A program made the position numbers and the translations under genes. A stretch of DNA of 64,000 bases. It comes from Gammaproteobacteria bacterium (GTDB taxonomy: Bacteria > Pseudomonadota > Gammaproteobacteria > Eutrophobiales > Eutrophobiaceae). Shown one piece after another: positions 24,919 through 33,842 of the stretch (positions within the stretch are counted from its first letter, which is position 1; each line of letters starts with the position of its first letter). Under the pieces are notes generated by a model. It was given only the letters and a program-made list of their open reading frames with translations. It was not told where the DNA came from and did no database searches. Location of the stretch: NCBI GenBank assembly GCA_012103475.1, contig WLWS01000001.1, positions 372,001-436,000 of the forward strand. Reading direction: 5' to 3'.

Positions 24919-27429
24919 ATGCGTATGACTAAATTAAACAGACACTTTCGTCGCTTCGCGATTCTCAGCAGTTTTCTTGGCACACTGTTTTTAAATTCGC
25001 AATACGTGGCAGCGGCGGCGGCAGGTAAAGTTGTTTTTGCGACTGGCTCAGCCAGAGCGGTTAATGACGCTGGTGACTCGCGAGTGTTACGACGCGGTAG
25101 CGAAATCTTTTCCGGTGACAGTCTGCAAACCGCAGCAAGAAGTCGATTGCAGGTTAGCCTGGCTGATGGCGCCTATGTCTCGGTGCAACCGGCAAGCGAA
25201 TATAAGATTGAAGATTACAATTACTCTGGAAAAGAAGACGGCACTGAGCGGGCTTTCTACCGCCTGCTGAAAGGCGGGATTCGCGCGGTAACCGGGTACA
25301 TCGGTAAACGTAATCGCGATGCTTATAAGGTCAATACCGCAGTCGCAACAATTGGAATTCGTGGTACTGGCCATAATACCCGTATATGCGCCGGTGATTG
25401 TCCTGGGAAAAAAGACGGCCTGTACCATAGCACCTGGGAAGGTCTGACCACGGTCGAGAATGAGAAAGATAAAGCAGACGTGCCTGCCGGCAACGGTGTC
25501 TATGTTGAAGACAGCGAGTCGGACATTGAATCGACCAGCCAGCCTGACAGCGCAACAGCGCTGGATACGACAAAGAAGAAACAGGAAGAAGAGCAGGAAG
25601 AAGAAGATGCAAATGAGCTCGCCCGCACCGGTGAACAGAGGTCAGGTGAAGACGGTTTACAGAACATTGTCGTAGATGATGATGAAGTGCAACGAGTAAT
25701 AGGAAGCCCGGTTGGGCCGCCGACATTTTCAGAGACTTTCGGTGGTCTGTCCGTTATCGCAGTCGGACCAGAAGCTGATCCAAATGCTTTGGAGGGGGAA
25801 GCATCCGCTCTTTTTGACACGACTGTGTTTAAAAACAGTTCCGGTCAACCTATCGCCTTCTTTGGCTTTGAAGAAGATGACGATGATGTTCAGGGTGTCT
25901 TCCAGAAATTCCAAACCTTTGCCACCATCGACCCGGCCGCAGCACTCGGCGCAACAGACGAATCACTGACCGATCTGATACGCATTTTTCTGCAGTTCGC
26001 CACTCAGTCCGAGTTAGACAATTTTCTCACCAATCCGGCCAGCGTCGGTGAATTTTCCACCACCAGTGGCGGCCTCTCACTGGGTCGTTGGGAAAACGGT
26101 AACGTGCTTTCAATTATCAAAAATTTTGATACCGACCAGTTCGATGAAGTCGGTGTTGATGTCTTAACAGGCTTTCAAAGTATTCATTTTATTTACGGTG
26201 AAGCACCCGGTGCTATACCAGCTAGTGGTAGTGCCATATACCAGTTTGCCGATGGCACGGCCTCAACCTCAAACAGTGGTGCAACGATCGGAAACGGAGT
26301 GCTCAGCGGAGCCATTGCGGTTAACTTCGCCAATGCCGATGCCTCTATTACCATGAACGTCGACCACAATAACTCACTGTACTCTGTATTCGGTAATCTG
26401 CAGCTCGACAATGAGTTTCTGTTTGATATGAATACTGTGTTTGCTTCAACCTCAACCTCCGGCTCTGCCTGTAATCCGATTTGTAACACAATAATCGATG
26501 GTGGCTTCGCCGGACCCAATTTCGGTAGTTCTCCGGATGTACCGAAAAATATTGGCATCGAGTATGAAATACTGGAAACAGACATCATTACCGGCGTAGC
26601 TGGATTTACCACACCTACAGGTCTATTAACCCCTCAACAACAATTGCTGATGGATACTCTTGTCGGTGTCTCAGCGCCCGGAACATTACCGAACATCAAT
26701 CAACTGGCAGATGTTGTTCTGACCGGCGATCCCGTGACTGTAGTGGATTCAGTGTTACGCTCCGATTTTAGCGGTAGCATATTCCCGGATGTCCTGACTA
26801 TTATCACTGCACAATCATTTGAAACCTATAATGATGGTACGCTTTTTATTACGCGCTGGAGTAATGGCGACGTTGAGGATGTGTTTAATAATACAACTCC
26901 GAATACTTTTAGCTTGAATGCCGATCAAGGCGTGCATTTCGCGCTAGGAATCCCAAATAGCAGTTTCCCGTCAAGCTCCCCGGGCGGTACAGCGACTTAC
27001 AATTTCATTCCCGGCTCAGAAACACTGACTACACATTTGTCTGGCTCTGATACGGCCGATGGCGGGATAAATGGCGGTTCTATTCAGCTTAACTTTTTCA
27101 CGGCTGAAGCCTTTCCCAATTTTACTTTGATACATGATGCCGAATTGTTTACGGTCACCGGACCGTCATCCGGTTCAATCGGAATTCCTTTTGCGTCTCC
27201 TCTGGCAGGTTCCACTACCACTCAAACCGGTTTCTTCGGCGCAGCGGAAGCTACCAGCTCGATTATTTGTAGCTCAACTTGCACAGCTGATATCGGCGCA
27301 GTATTTGCCGGTGATGCTTCGTCGTCAATTGGCAACGTACCTGCTGAACTTGGAGTGGTATATAGGATTGTGACTGGTGATCCATTCACAGGTGCTGGCG
27401 GATTTACACTGTCGAGCGCCTCACCTTAA
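24919..27429 (+). CDS. Large exported FecR-domain protein with two C-terminal repeats
   Basis: An 836-residue exported protein. After an N-terminal hydrophobic segment ending near VAAAAA, residues about 35-170 form a FecR domain (GSEIFSGDSLQTAARSRLQV, and VATIGIRGTGHNTRI). A highly charged linker follows (KKKQEEEQEEEDANELARTG). The rest holds two related units, at about residues 390-570 and 635-830. Each has a GVHF/SIHF-type strand, a glycine-rich G-x-A-x-Y strand, and a C-x3-C pair near its end (CNPICN and CSSTC). They look like small beta barrels, vaguely like those of transferrin-binding-protein lipoproteins, but no lipobox is present. It has no sigma/anti-sigma partner nearby, so a classical FecR signalling role is unlikely. 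Confidence 0.6.
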   Translation: MRMTKLNRHFRRFAILSSFLGTLFLNSQYVAAAAAGKVVFATGSARAVNDAGDSRVLRRGSEIFSGDSLQTAARSRLQVSLADGAYVSVQPASEYKIEDYNYSGKEDGTERAFYRLLKGGIRAVTGYIGKRNRDAYKVNTAVATIGIRGTGHNTRICAGDCPGKKDGLYHSTWEGLTTVENEKDKADVPAGNGVYVEDSESDIESTSQPDSATALDTTKKKQEEEQEEEDANELARTGEQRSGEDGLQNIVVDDDEVQRVIGSPVGPPTFSETFGGLSVIAVGPEADPNALEGEASALFDTTVFKNSSGQPIAFFGFEEDDDDVQGVFQKFQTFATIDPAAALGATDESLTDLIRIFLQFATQSELDNFLTNPASVGEFSTTSGGLSLGRWENGNVLSIIKNFDTDQFDEVGVDVLTGFQSIHFIYGEAPGAIPASGSAIYQFADGTASTSNSGATIGNGVLSGAIAVNFANADASITMNVDHNNSLYSVFGNLQLDNEFLFDMNTVFASTSTSGSACNPICNTIIDGGFAGPNFGSSPDVPKNIGIEYEILETDIITGVAGFTTPTGLLTPQQQLLMDTLVGVSAPGTLPNINQLADVVLTGDPVTVVDSVLRSDFSGSIFPDVLTIITAQSFETYNDGTLFITRWSNGDVEDVFNNTTPNTFSLNADQGVHFALGIPNSSFPSSSPGGTATYNFIPGSETLTTHLSGSDTADGGINGGSIQLNFFTAEAFPNFTLIHDAELFTVTGPSSGSIGIPFASPLAGSTTTQTGFFGAAEATSSIICSSTCTADIGAVFAGDASSSIGNVPAELGVVYRIVTGDPFTGAGGFTLSSASP

Positions 27430-27534
27430 TAATTAAGAAGTGTTTTAAGAGTAATATATCAATGTATTTTTACGTTTTTTTACAATAAGCTATCAACCCA
27501 CAACTGAAAGAAAAAAGAAGGAAGGAGTGTATCA

Positions 27535-28038
27535 ATGAGAAACCCCAGATATTTTAAATCAATTACGGCAATTTTGGCTTTCGCCTTTGCCCTGTCTTTT
27601 AACTCGGCTGTATCCGCAGAGAGTGCTGGACTCGAAGTAGGCGTGCTGAAATGTAGTGTTGTTCCCGGTTCACGTGTCAACCTGCTTATCCGTTCTACCG
27701 CTGACGTCAGCTGCACATTCAATAATAGTGGAACCTTGGAACGTTATCAGGGTGAAGCCGGCATCGCTCTCGGACTTGATCTGAGTTTTAAAACAGAAGA
27801 AAACATGGCTTTCGCCGTGATTGCTGCCACATCTGATACCACGCCAGGCGCTTATGCCCTAACCGGCAAATATGTGGGTGGCCAGGCTGCTGCCTCAGCA
27901 GGTGTTGGCCTTGGTGCTAAAGTACTGGTTGGTGCCGGGTCGCAGAGTTTCAGCTTGCAACCTGTCGCAATCGAAACCAATAAAGGTTTAGGTGCCTCTG
28001 CCGGTATCGGTTTTCTTTATATTGAAAAAGCCAGATAG
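27535..28038 (+). CDS. Secreted DUF992-family protein
   Basis: A 167-residue protein with a clear signal peptide (ITAILAFAFALSFNSAVSA) and a mature domain with the pattern LEVGVLKCSVVPG, STADVSCTFNN and YQGEAGIALGLDL that I associate with DUF992, a small periplasmic or secreted family of unknown function seen mainly in alphaproteobacteria. The two cysteines probably form a disulfide. The ribosome site GGAAGGAG is strong. It lies 105 bases after the FecR-domain gene and just before a strong terminator, so it may be the last gene of that unit or have its own promoter in the AT-rich gap. Confidence 0.7.
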   Translation: MRNPRYFKSITAILAFAFALSFNSAVSAESAGLEVGVLKCSVVPGSRVNLLIRSTADVSCTFNNSGTLERYQGEAGIALGLDLSFKTEENMAFAVIAATSDTTPGAYALTGKYVGGQAAASAGVGLGAKVLVGAGSQSFSLQPVAIETNKGLGASAGIGFLYIEKAR

Positions 28039-28063
28039 TCAGACCAACAGTAAATCAGTTGGA

Positions 28064-28099
28064 AAACCTCATCGCTATAGAGCGATGGGGTTTTTTTTT
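28064..28099 (+). terminator. Rho-independent terminator
   Basis: Stem ACCTCATCGCT (28066-28076) with loop ATAG and AGCGATGGGGT, followed by nine T residues at 28091-28099. A near-symmetrical A run before the stem may allow function in both directions, which would also serve the leftward hydrolase gene beyond it. Confidence 0.88.
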
Positions 28100-28113
28100 G
28101 ATTTAATTTAGTT

Positions 28114-29037
28114 CTATTGCCGGAGTAGATTTCTGAGGGCGGAAATAACTAACTCCGGCTGATCAAGATGGATGGAATGACCACTGTTCTCTGCAATAAG
28201 ATGTACCGAATTCTGACTCAGGGCCGATAGTTCATCCTGCAATTCGCGCCAGACCTTTTCCATTTCATTACCATAGGAGGTATGCGGCCAGACTCGCTTT
28301 CCTCTGGTCAGCACCACTAAGGGAACCGTTTTATACGGCACCGCCTGCATTAGTTCTTCGGCACTACGTGGCAGATTTAACATCTCTTCCTGTCTTGTAA
28401 ACCTGTATTTCCAGGATGACATCAGGCGGTAGGCCCGCGCGCCGGTTTCTTTTGGATAATGATCGTGCAGGACCGGCCGCGTGATGCTATAAGTCCGGCT
28501 GTTTTCCGGTCGTGCAGATACTTTTTTTGTGGTTTTCGGTAAACGCAGAACTTGCTCAGGGTGCGATGAATCAATAAGTACAATTCCGGCAAGTTGCTGC
28601 GGATGATTGCGGGCAAAAAATTGTGCGGTATAGCCACCAAAGGAATGACCGACCATGATATAAGGTCCGGGGATTTCCGCGTTTCGCAGAAGATTACGTA
28701 ACTCTTTGACAATGCGAAGGCTGGTACGTGGCAGAGGACCCATGTCACTCCAGCCGTAACCTGCTCTGTCATAGGCACAAACACGGGTCTCAGATGAAAT
28801 CGATTTTTGAATCGTATTCCATTCCAGTGAAAAACCGCCTGCCCCGGAATCAAGAACAATCGTCGGTTCGCCCTCACCCTGACAATAGATGTGCATACGA
28901 TGACCTCCCACATCAACCAGCTGCCCTGGTGGAGTCAAATCATCAGCTCTTAATGCGCCTCCGGCATAGGTGGACGTAGAGACTACTATTTGCAGGAGCA
29001 AAAACAATAAAATGATTGGAACTTTGAATATGGACAT
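28114..29037 (-). CDS. Exported alpha/beta hydrolase
   Basis: A 307-residue alpha/beta-hydrolase. It begins with a signal peptide (MSIFKVPIILLFLLLQIVVS) and shows the nucleophile elbow GHSFGGYTAQ (serine at about residue 138), an oxyanion-region DSGAGGFSLEW, and the catalytic histidine in ENSGHSIHLDQPE near the end. The substrate cannot be told; an ester or thioester hydrolase in the periplasm is the likely role. I prefer ATG 29037 to the GTG at 29043 since the two add nothing and no ribosome site separates them. It follows lptG in the same direction after a 56-base gap and could be read through from it. Confidence 0.8.
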   Translation of the reverse strand: MSIFKVPIILLFLLLQIVVSTSTYAGGALRADDLTPPGQLVDVGGHRMHIYCQGEGEPTIVLDSGAGGFSLEWNTIQKSISSETRVCAYDRAGYGWSDMGPLPRTSLRIVKELRNLLRNAEIPGPYIMVGHSFGGYTAQFFARNHPQQLAGIVLIDSSHPEQVLRLPKTTKKVSARPENSRTYSITRPVLHDHYPKETGARAYRLMSSWKYRFTRQEEMLNLPRSAEELMQAVPYKTVPLVVLTRGKRVWPHTSYGNEMEKVWRELQDELSALSQNSVHLIAENSGHSIHLDQPELVISALRNLLRQ

Positions 29038-29092
29038 GATCACGAGTTAGATGGCAATACCCGACATTCGTTGCATTTGGACTGGCAAAAAA

Positions 29093-30160
29093 CTAGGTGC
29101 CTTGCCGTTGTAGCATATACAAGGTCAGAGCACTGAGAATTATAGTAGGCACGGTAACACTGAAAATCGCCGGAATATTATAAACCACGCCGAGATGGCT
29201 ACTCATCTGATTAATAATATGAAAAACGATACCAATCAGGGCACCGATAAATACTCGCTGACCGACGGCGGTGGTTCTCGCTGTCCCCCGCACCAGAGGC
29301 ACAGCTAATACAATCATCGCCAGTATGGATAATGGCCGCACCAGTTTTGCCCACAGTGCCTGCTCATAACGCTGCGAGTCCTGAGCGTTTTGTTTCAGAA
29401 ACTCGATGTAATTTAACAAACCGAGAAACGTCAGGTATTCGGGGTTAACAATCAACAGATTGAACATCTCCGGCTCCAGCAAGGAATCCCAGCTCGCCAG
29501 TTCTATGTGCTGACTGCTAACCGATTCTTTTGAAATGGTCGACTGACTGATGTTCTCAAGTAACCATTTACCATCGCCATATTCACCGCTCTCAGCGTGA
29601 ATGCTACTGCGAAGTTCATCATTCTCATCAAACTCATAAATATAAACCTCCTCTACCTTGCCATCTGGCAACACTTTTCTAATATTGATGTAGCTGTTGG
29701 CATCACGTGCCCAAAACCCGAATTTTGTTTTTAAAGCAATTTGATCGGTGAGAGCCATAGAACGCATGTGCTGCGCTTTTTCTTCGCAGATCGGCGCCAG
29801 AACCTCACCAATGAACAGGGCAATAAGCACCAGCAACAATCCGGATTTAATTAAAATCAGACTGAGTTTGAGCTTGGACACACCAGCAGTACGGATCACC
29901 GCCAATTCACTATGCTGAGCCATTATTCCAAGCGAGGTCATGCTGCCAATAACGGCACCGATGAGAAACAGCTCGTAGCTCAGCCTTGGCACGGTCAGAA
30001 TTACATAGGTAATCGCCTGAGTAACACCATAGCTACCTTTACCGGTTTCCTCTAACTGGTCAATCAGGGAGAAAAAGCAAAACAAGGCGACCAGTACACT
30101 AAGAGCAAGCATCGAGTAGGAAACCAGCGTTGTCGTGAAGTAGCGTTGAATTATTTTCAC
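29093..30160 (-). CDS. lptG: LPS export permease LptG
   Basis: One of the two membrane permeases of the LptB2FG transporter, which extracts lipopolysaccharide from the inner membrane and pushes it onto LptC. The 355-residue protein has six predicted helices, three at the N-terminus (about 10-120) and three at the end (about 270-350), around a periplasmic beta-jellyroll; the segment GVYNIPAIFSVTVPTIILSA is typical of the last helices. The start is GTG 30160, sharing a base with the lptF stop (TAGTG). Adjacent lptF-lptG, divergent from pepA, is a conserved gammaproteobacterial layout. Confidence 0.93.
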   Translation of the reverse strand: MKIIQRYFTTTLVSYSMLALSVLVALFCFFSLIDQLEETGKGSYGVTQAITYVILTVPRLSYELFLIGAVIGSMTSLGIMAQHSELAVIRTAGVSKLKLSLILIKSGLLLVLIALFIGEVLAPICEEKAQHMRSMALTDQIALKTKFGFWARDANSYINIRKVLPDGKVEEVYIYEFDENDELRSSIHAESGEYGDGKWLLENISQSTISKESVSSQHIELASWDSLLEPEMFNLLIVNPEYLTFLGLLNYIEFLKQNAQDSQRYEQALWAKLVRPLSILAMIVLAVPLVRGTARTTAVGQRVFIGALIGIVFHIINQMSSHLGVVYNIPAIFSVTVPTIILSALTLYMLQRQGT

Positions 30161-31275
30161 TATTTACTCTCTGCTTTTCCGGCTAACAGCTGCTGACTGG
30201 TATCCCGTCGTCGCCAATGTCGAATCTCGGGGTATTTCAATATCACTACTACTGTCATAACGAGTAAGAGATGAACCCACCACATGCCTATCAGCGGAGT
30301 CAGATCATCGCGTTTGATAAGTGTTTTCGATATACCGAGTAAATTGCTGTAAATAAAATACACCATGATGGCAATAAACAGAGGCACATAACGTGTCTCT
30401 CTAAAAGACAGGCCATTCAGAGCCACTGCCAGTAGAGGTAGTAGTAATGTGGCAAAGATGTAAGACAATCGCCATTGAAATTCTGCTTTGTATTCGGGGT
30501 ATTCAGATTTAAGTAAATTCAGGCTGGGGACTGCCTCAAGTTTAAGCACGGCTTTTGCATTTTCATTTTGTTCAATAAGAACGGCATAAGTCCGGTAGCG
30601 GGTGATTCTATAATTCATCTCGCCGGGAGATCCAACGTATCGATGACCTTGCTTAAAAGCAATGTAACGGCTACCAGTACGCTCGCTGAATTCGTATCTG
30701 GCTGTACTGGAGCGCAAAACCCCGAGACCATTTTGCTGACGTACCTGTAGAAAAACACCTTCCATCTCTTCACCACCGGACCCCATCTGTTCAACATAGA
30801 CAATCCGATCACCTTTACTGAATTCCTTAAACTGGCCTGCGCCGATGCCACTGATATCCGATTCCTGTTCAGCCCGGCCTTTGAGTGTGCTTACGCCATT
30901 TTCCGCCCAGGGTCCGACAATAAAGCTCGAGATAAATACCAGGATAGAAAATATCGCGGCAAACTTGAATACGGTTTTCAGCTGAAACGTGGTCGACAGT
31001 CCAGTGCCGGACATGATGGTCAGTTCCCTGTCCTGAGACAGACGCGACAGGGCAAGCGTAACTGAGATAAAAAGTGAGATTGGCAGTAATTTAGGCAGCG
31101 TCGCTAACATTTTCATGCTTAGCATCTGTAAGACCAGCTCACCGGGAATTTTGCCCTCAGCGGCATCGGCCAGAAAACCGACAAAACGGTTGCTGGCGAG
31201 GATCAGCAGCAACAGTCCGATTATCCACAGCAATTTTTGCAGAATCTCGCGAAAGATATAGCGTTCAAGGATCAT
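30160..31275 (-). CDS. lptF: LPS export permease LptF
   Basis: Partner permease of LptG. The 371-residue protein starts MILERYIFREILQKLLWIIG and contains the family motif SGTGLSTTFQLKTVFKFAAI in the coupling region that contacts the LptB ATPase, a periplasmic domain (about 130-260), and C-terminal helices. Normal length. It is the first gene of the leftward lptF-lptG unit and is transcribed away from pepA; the 149 bases between them must contain both promoters, though I could not single out strong boxes. Confidence 0.93.
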   Translation of the reverse strand: MILERYIFREILQKLLWIIGLLLLILASNRFVGFLADAAEGKIPGELVLQMLSMKMLATLPKLLPISLFISVTLALSRLSQDRELTIMSGTGLSTTFQLKTVFKFAAIFSILVFISSFIVGPWAENGVSTLKGRAEQESDISGIGAGQFKEFSKGDRIVYVEQMGSGGEEMEGVFLQVRQQNGLGVLRSSTARYEFSERTGSRYIAFKQGHRYVGSPGEMNYRITRYRTYAVLIEQNENAKAVLKLEAVPSLNLLKSEYPEYKAEFQWRLSYIFATLLLPLLAVALNGLSFRETRYVPLFIAIMVYFIYSNLLGISKTLIKRDDLTPLIGMWWVHLLLVMTVVVILKYPEIRHWRRRDTSQQLLAGKAESK

Positions 31276-31424
31276 AAATATTCAGTGGCTGCTGCGGTTT
31301 TCTCATCCCACAAGCTTTAAGTGAACACATTTGGTAGTATGGCCGCCAGGCATTCGGAACTGGTATAACTCCCGAGTGTAATGTAATACTAATCAATTTA
31401 ATCAACTACATAGTACAGAATAAT

Positions 31425-32915
31425 ATGGAATTCAGCATTAAAAGCGGTAGCCCCGAAAAACAACGCACAGCCTGCATCATTGTCGGTATTCATGAACCGC
31501 GCAAATTAAGCGCAGCGGCCAAGTCCATTGACGCGGCAAGTAAGAAAGCCCTCTCAAATCTGATAAGGCGTGGAGATATTGAAGGCAAAATCGGACAATC
31601 CCTGTTGTTGCACAATGTCCCCGGCATGTTATGTGACCGGGTGCTACTGGTTGGCTGTGGACGGGAGCGGGATCTCGACGAACTCCAGTACTGCAAAATT
31701 ATCGAGAACAGTATCAAAGCATTAAACACCACCGGTTCCAGCGATGCTGTCAGTTATCTTTCAGAGCTTAATGTAAAAGGCCGGGATCATAACTGGAAAA
31801 TAAGCCTCGGCGTTGAAACCATCAATCATGTTCTCTACCAGTTCAAGGAATTCAAAAGCAAGAATAAGCGACCGCGAAAAACACTGAAGAAATTCATTCT
31901 GACGGTGCCATCCCGACGAGAATTAACATCCGGAGATCAGGCCGCCAAAATAGCCGTTTCCGTCTCCAAAGGCGTGAAGCTGAGCAGAGATTTGGGTAAC
32001 CGGCCTGCCAACATCTGTACCCCGACTCATCTCGCCACACAGGCCCAGCAGCTGGCAAAAACCTACAAGTCCCTGAAAGTAAAAGTGCTCGAAGAAGCAG
32101 CCATGAAAAAGCTGGAAATGAATTCCCTGCTTTCCGTGAGTCAGGGCAGCGCAGAGCCAGCCAAGCTCATCGTCATGGAACATAATGGCGGCAAGAAAAA
32201 TGCCAAACCGATCGTGCTGGTTGGCAAAGGCGTCACGTTTGACACCGGCGGTATTTCAATCAAACCTTCACCGGCAATGGATGAAATGAAATACGATATG
32301 TGCGGTGCTGCTTCGGTTATTGGCACCATGTGCGCAATCGCGGATATGGGGCTTGCTCTTAATGTTGTCGGTGTCGTCCCTGCGGTTGAAAATATGCCCA
32401 GTAGCACGGCAACAAAACCCGGCGATATTTTTACGACAATGTCCGGTCAGACTATCGAAGTCTTGAATACGGATGCAGAAGGTCGACTGATCCTCTGTGA
32501 TGCGCTGACCTATAGCGAGCGTTTTAACCCCGAAGCCGTTGTTGATATCGCCACCCTGACGGGTGCCTGTGTAATGGCACTTGGTAGTCATGCAACGGGC
32601 CTGCTTAGCAACCATAACCCACTGGCCAAAGATCTTCTGCACGCTGGTGAAACCAGTTGTGACCGGGCCTGGCAACTACCTCTCTGGGATGAATATCAGC
32701 AACAGCTCGACAGCCCCTTCGCTGACTTTGCCAATATTGGCGGACGTGAAGCCGGAACCATCACCGCGGCCTGCTTCCTCTCGCGTTTTGCAAAAAAGTT
32801 TCACTGGGCTCACCTTGATATTGCCGGTACTGCCTGGAACAGTGGTAAAAACAAGTGTGCCACAGGCAGGCCCGTGCCACTGCTGACACGTTTTCTGCTC
32901 GATCGCGCCGGCTGA
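31425..32915 (+). CDS. pepA: Leucyl aminopeptidase (cytosol aminopeptidase, M17)
   Basis: A 496-residue hexameric, two-metal aminopeptidase removing N-terminal residues from peptides; in enterobacteria and pseudomonads PepA also binds DNA. The signature NTDAEGRL is present ([18 protein letters not shown]), with [20 protein letters not shown] and [12 protein letters not shown] supplying metal and substrate ligands. Length is normal. It is first of pepA-holC-(acidic protein)-valS, a widely conserved set, and lies ten bases before holC. Confidence 0.95.
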   Translation: MEFSIKSGSPEKQRTACIIVGIHEPRKLSAAAKSIDAASKKALSNLIRRGDIEGKIGQSLLLHNVPGMLCDRVLLVGCGRERDLDELQYCKIIENSIKALNTTGSSDAVSYLSELNVKGRDHNWKISLGVETINHVLYQFKEFKSKNKRPRKTLKKFILTVPSRRELTSGDQAAKIAVSVSKGVKLSRDLGNRPANICTPTHLATQAQQLAKTYKSLKVKVLEEAAMKKLEMNSLLSVSQGSAEPAKLIVMEHNGGKKNAKPIVLVGKGVTFDTGGISIKPSPAMDEMKYDMCGAASVIGTMCAIADMGLALNVVGVVPAVENMPSSTATKPGDIFTTMSGQTIEVLNTDAEGRLILCDALTYSERFNPEAVVDIATLTGACVMALGSHATGLLSNHNPLAKDLLHAGETSCDRAWQLPLWDEYQQQLDSPFADFANIGGREAGTITAACFLSRFAKKFHWAHLDIAGTAWNSGKNKCATGRPVPLLTRFLLDRAG

Positions 32916-32924
32916 GAAGTAAGC

Positions 32925-33362
32925 GTGCCACGGGCTGATTTCTACATCCTGCCGGAACAGGGCGATAGAGAAAAATTCAGCTGCGAGCTCGCCAGCAAGA
33001 TACGCCGGCAGGAGCTGGATATACATATCCATACAGCTTCAAGAGATGAGGCAAAAAAACTCGATACCATGCTCTGGACTTTCAAGGACACCAGTTTTCT
33101 GCCGCACACAATGCTTGAAGATGACAAGGGCGTCAGTCAGCTGACTATTGGCTGGAATGACAATATCGGTACAAGCAAGTCGGTACTGATCAACCTCAGC
33201 TCCTCAATACCGCAATTCGCTGATGCATTCGAACGGGTAGTGGAGATCGTTCCGGCGCAGGAGTCCTCGCGTCAGCAAGCCCGCCTGCATTACAAACATT
33301 ATCGTGATGCCGGGTTTGATATGCATAACCACGACTTGAACTCAGGTTATGGATCCGACTGA
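32925..33362 (+). CDS. holC: DNA polymerase III chi subunit
   Basis: A 145-residue chi subunit of the clamp-loader complex, which links the replisome to single-strand-binding protein. It begins RADFYILPEQGDREKFSCEL and has DTMLWTFKDTSFLPHTMLED, typical of HolC. The start is GTG 32925 (AAGTAAGC just upstream), ten bases after pepA. Its end overlaps the next gene by 14 bases, so that gene may be translationally coupled to it. The position between pepA and valS is standard. Confidence 0.92.
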   Translation: MPRADFYILPEQGDREKFSCELASKIRRQELDIHIHTASRDEAKKLDTMLWTFKDTSFLPHTMLEDDKGVSQLTIGWNDNIGTSKSVLINLSSSIPQFADAFERVVEIVPAQESSRQQARLHYKHYRDAGFDMHNHDLNSGYGSD

Positions 33363-33711
33363 TAACAATCCGGATGACGCTCTCGATAATAAACTCGAAG
33401 AGCTCGAAGAGCTTCTTGAGAAAAGCGAAGCGGAGGCCCCGGCCAGAAAAATTCAGGTGCCCGTACTCGACGATCTGGTAACTGAAGAGGACTTTAATGA
33501 AGCCGAAACCGGCGATGAAGATGACACAGAACTGGTTGAAGAACAGATTGAAGATCTTGCTCAGAAACTGGAGCATAAGTTCTCAGGTGAGCTGGACCAA
33601 CTGGTTCGCCTGCTCAAAGATAACCTCAAGAGCAGTATTGTAGAAGAATTACGCGTTCAGGCTAACCTCGATGATAAACATGACAAAAAGGATATTGATT
33701 CAGAAAGTTAG
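33349..33711 (+). CDS. Small acidic protein between holC and valS
   Basis: A 120-residue, very acidic, coiled-coil-like protein (LDNKLEELEELLEKSEAEAP, then LVEEQIEDLAQKLEHKFSGE). I do not know its function. Uncharacterised genes in this slot are found in other gammaproteobacteria, and the overlap with holC suggests expression together with it. There is no signal peptide or membrane helix. A structural or replisome-associated role is conceivable from the neighbourhood only. Confidence 0.75.
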   Translation: MDPTDNNPDDALDNKLEELEELLEKSEAEAPARKIQVPVLDDLVTEEDFNEAETGDEDDTELVEEQIEDLAQKLEHKFSGELDQLVRLLKDNLKSSIVEELRVQANLDDKHDKKDIDSES

Positions 33712-33842
33712 TCGCCGCCTTTTCCATTAAGACCACAAAGCCCGGAACTTAATGTAATTCAGCCTGTTAATTCACCATCTGCGCAAGGCATAATATCGCC
33801 TCTGGGCATTTAACTTTTCATCGCATAAAAAAATCGAAACTA

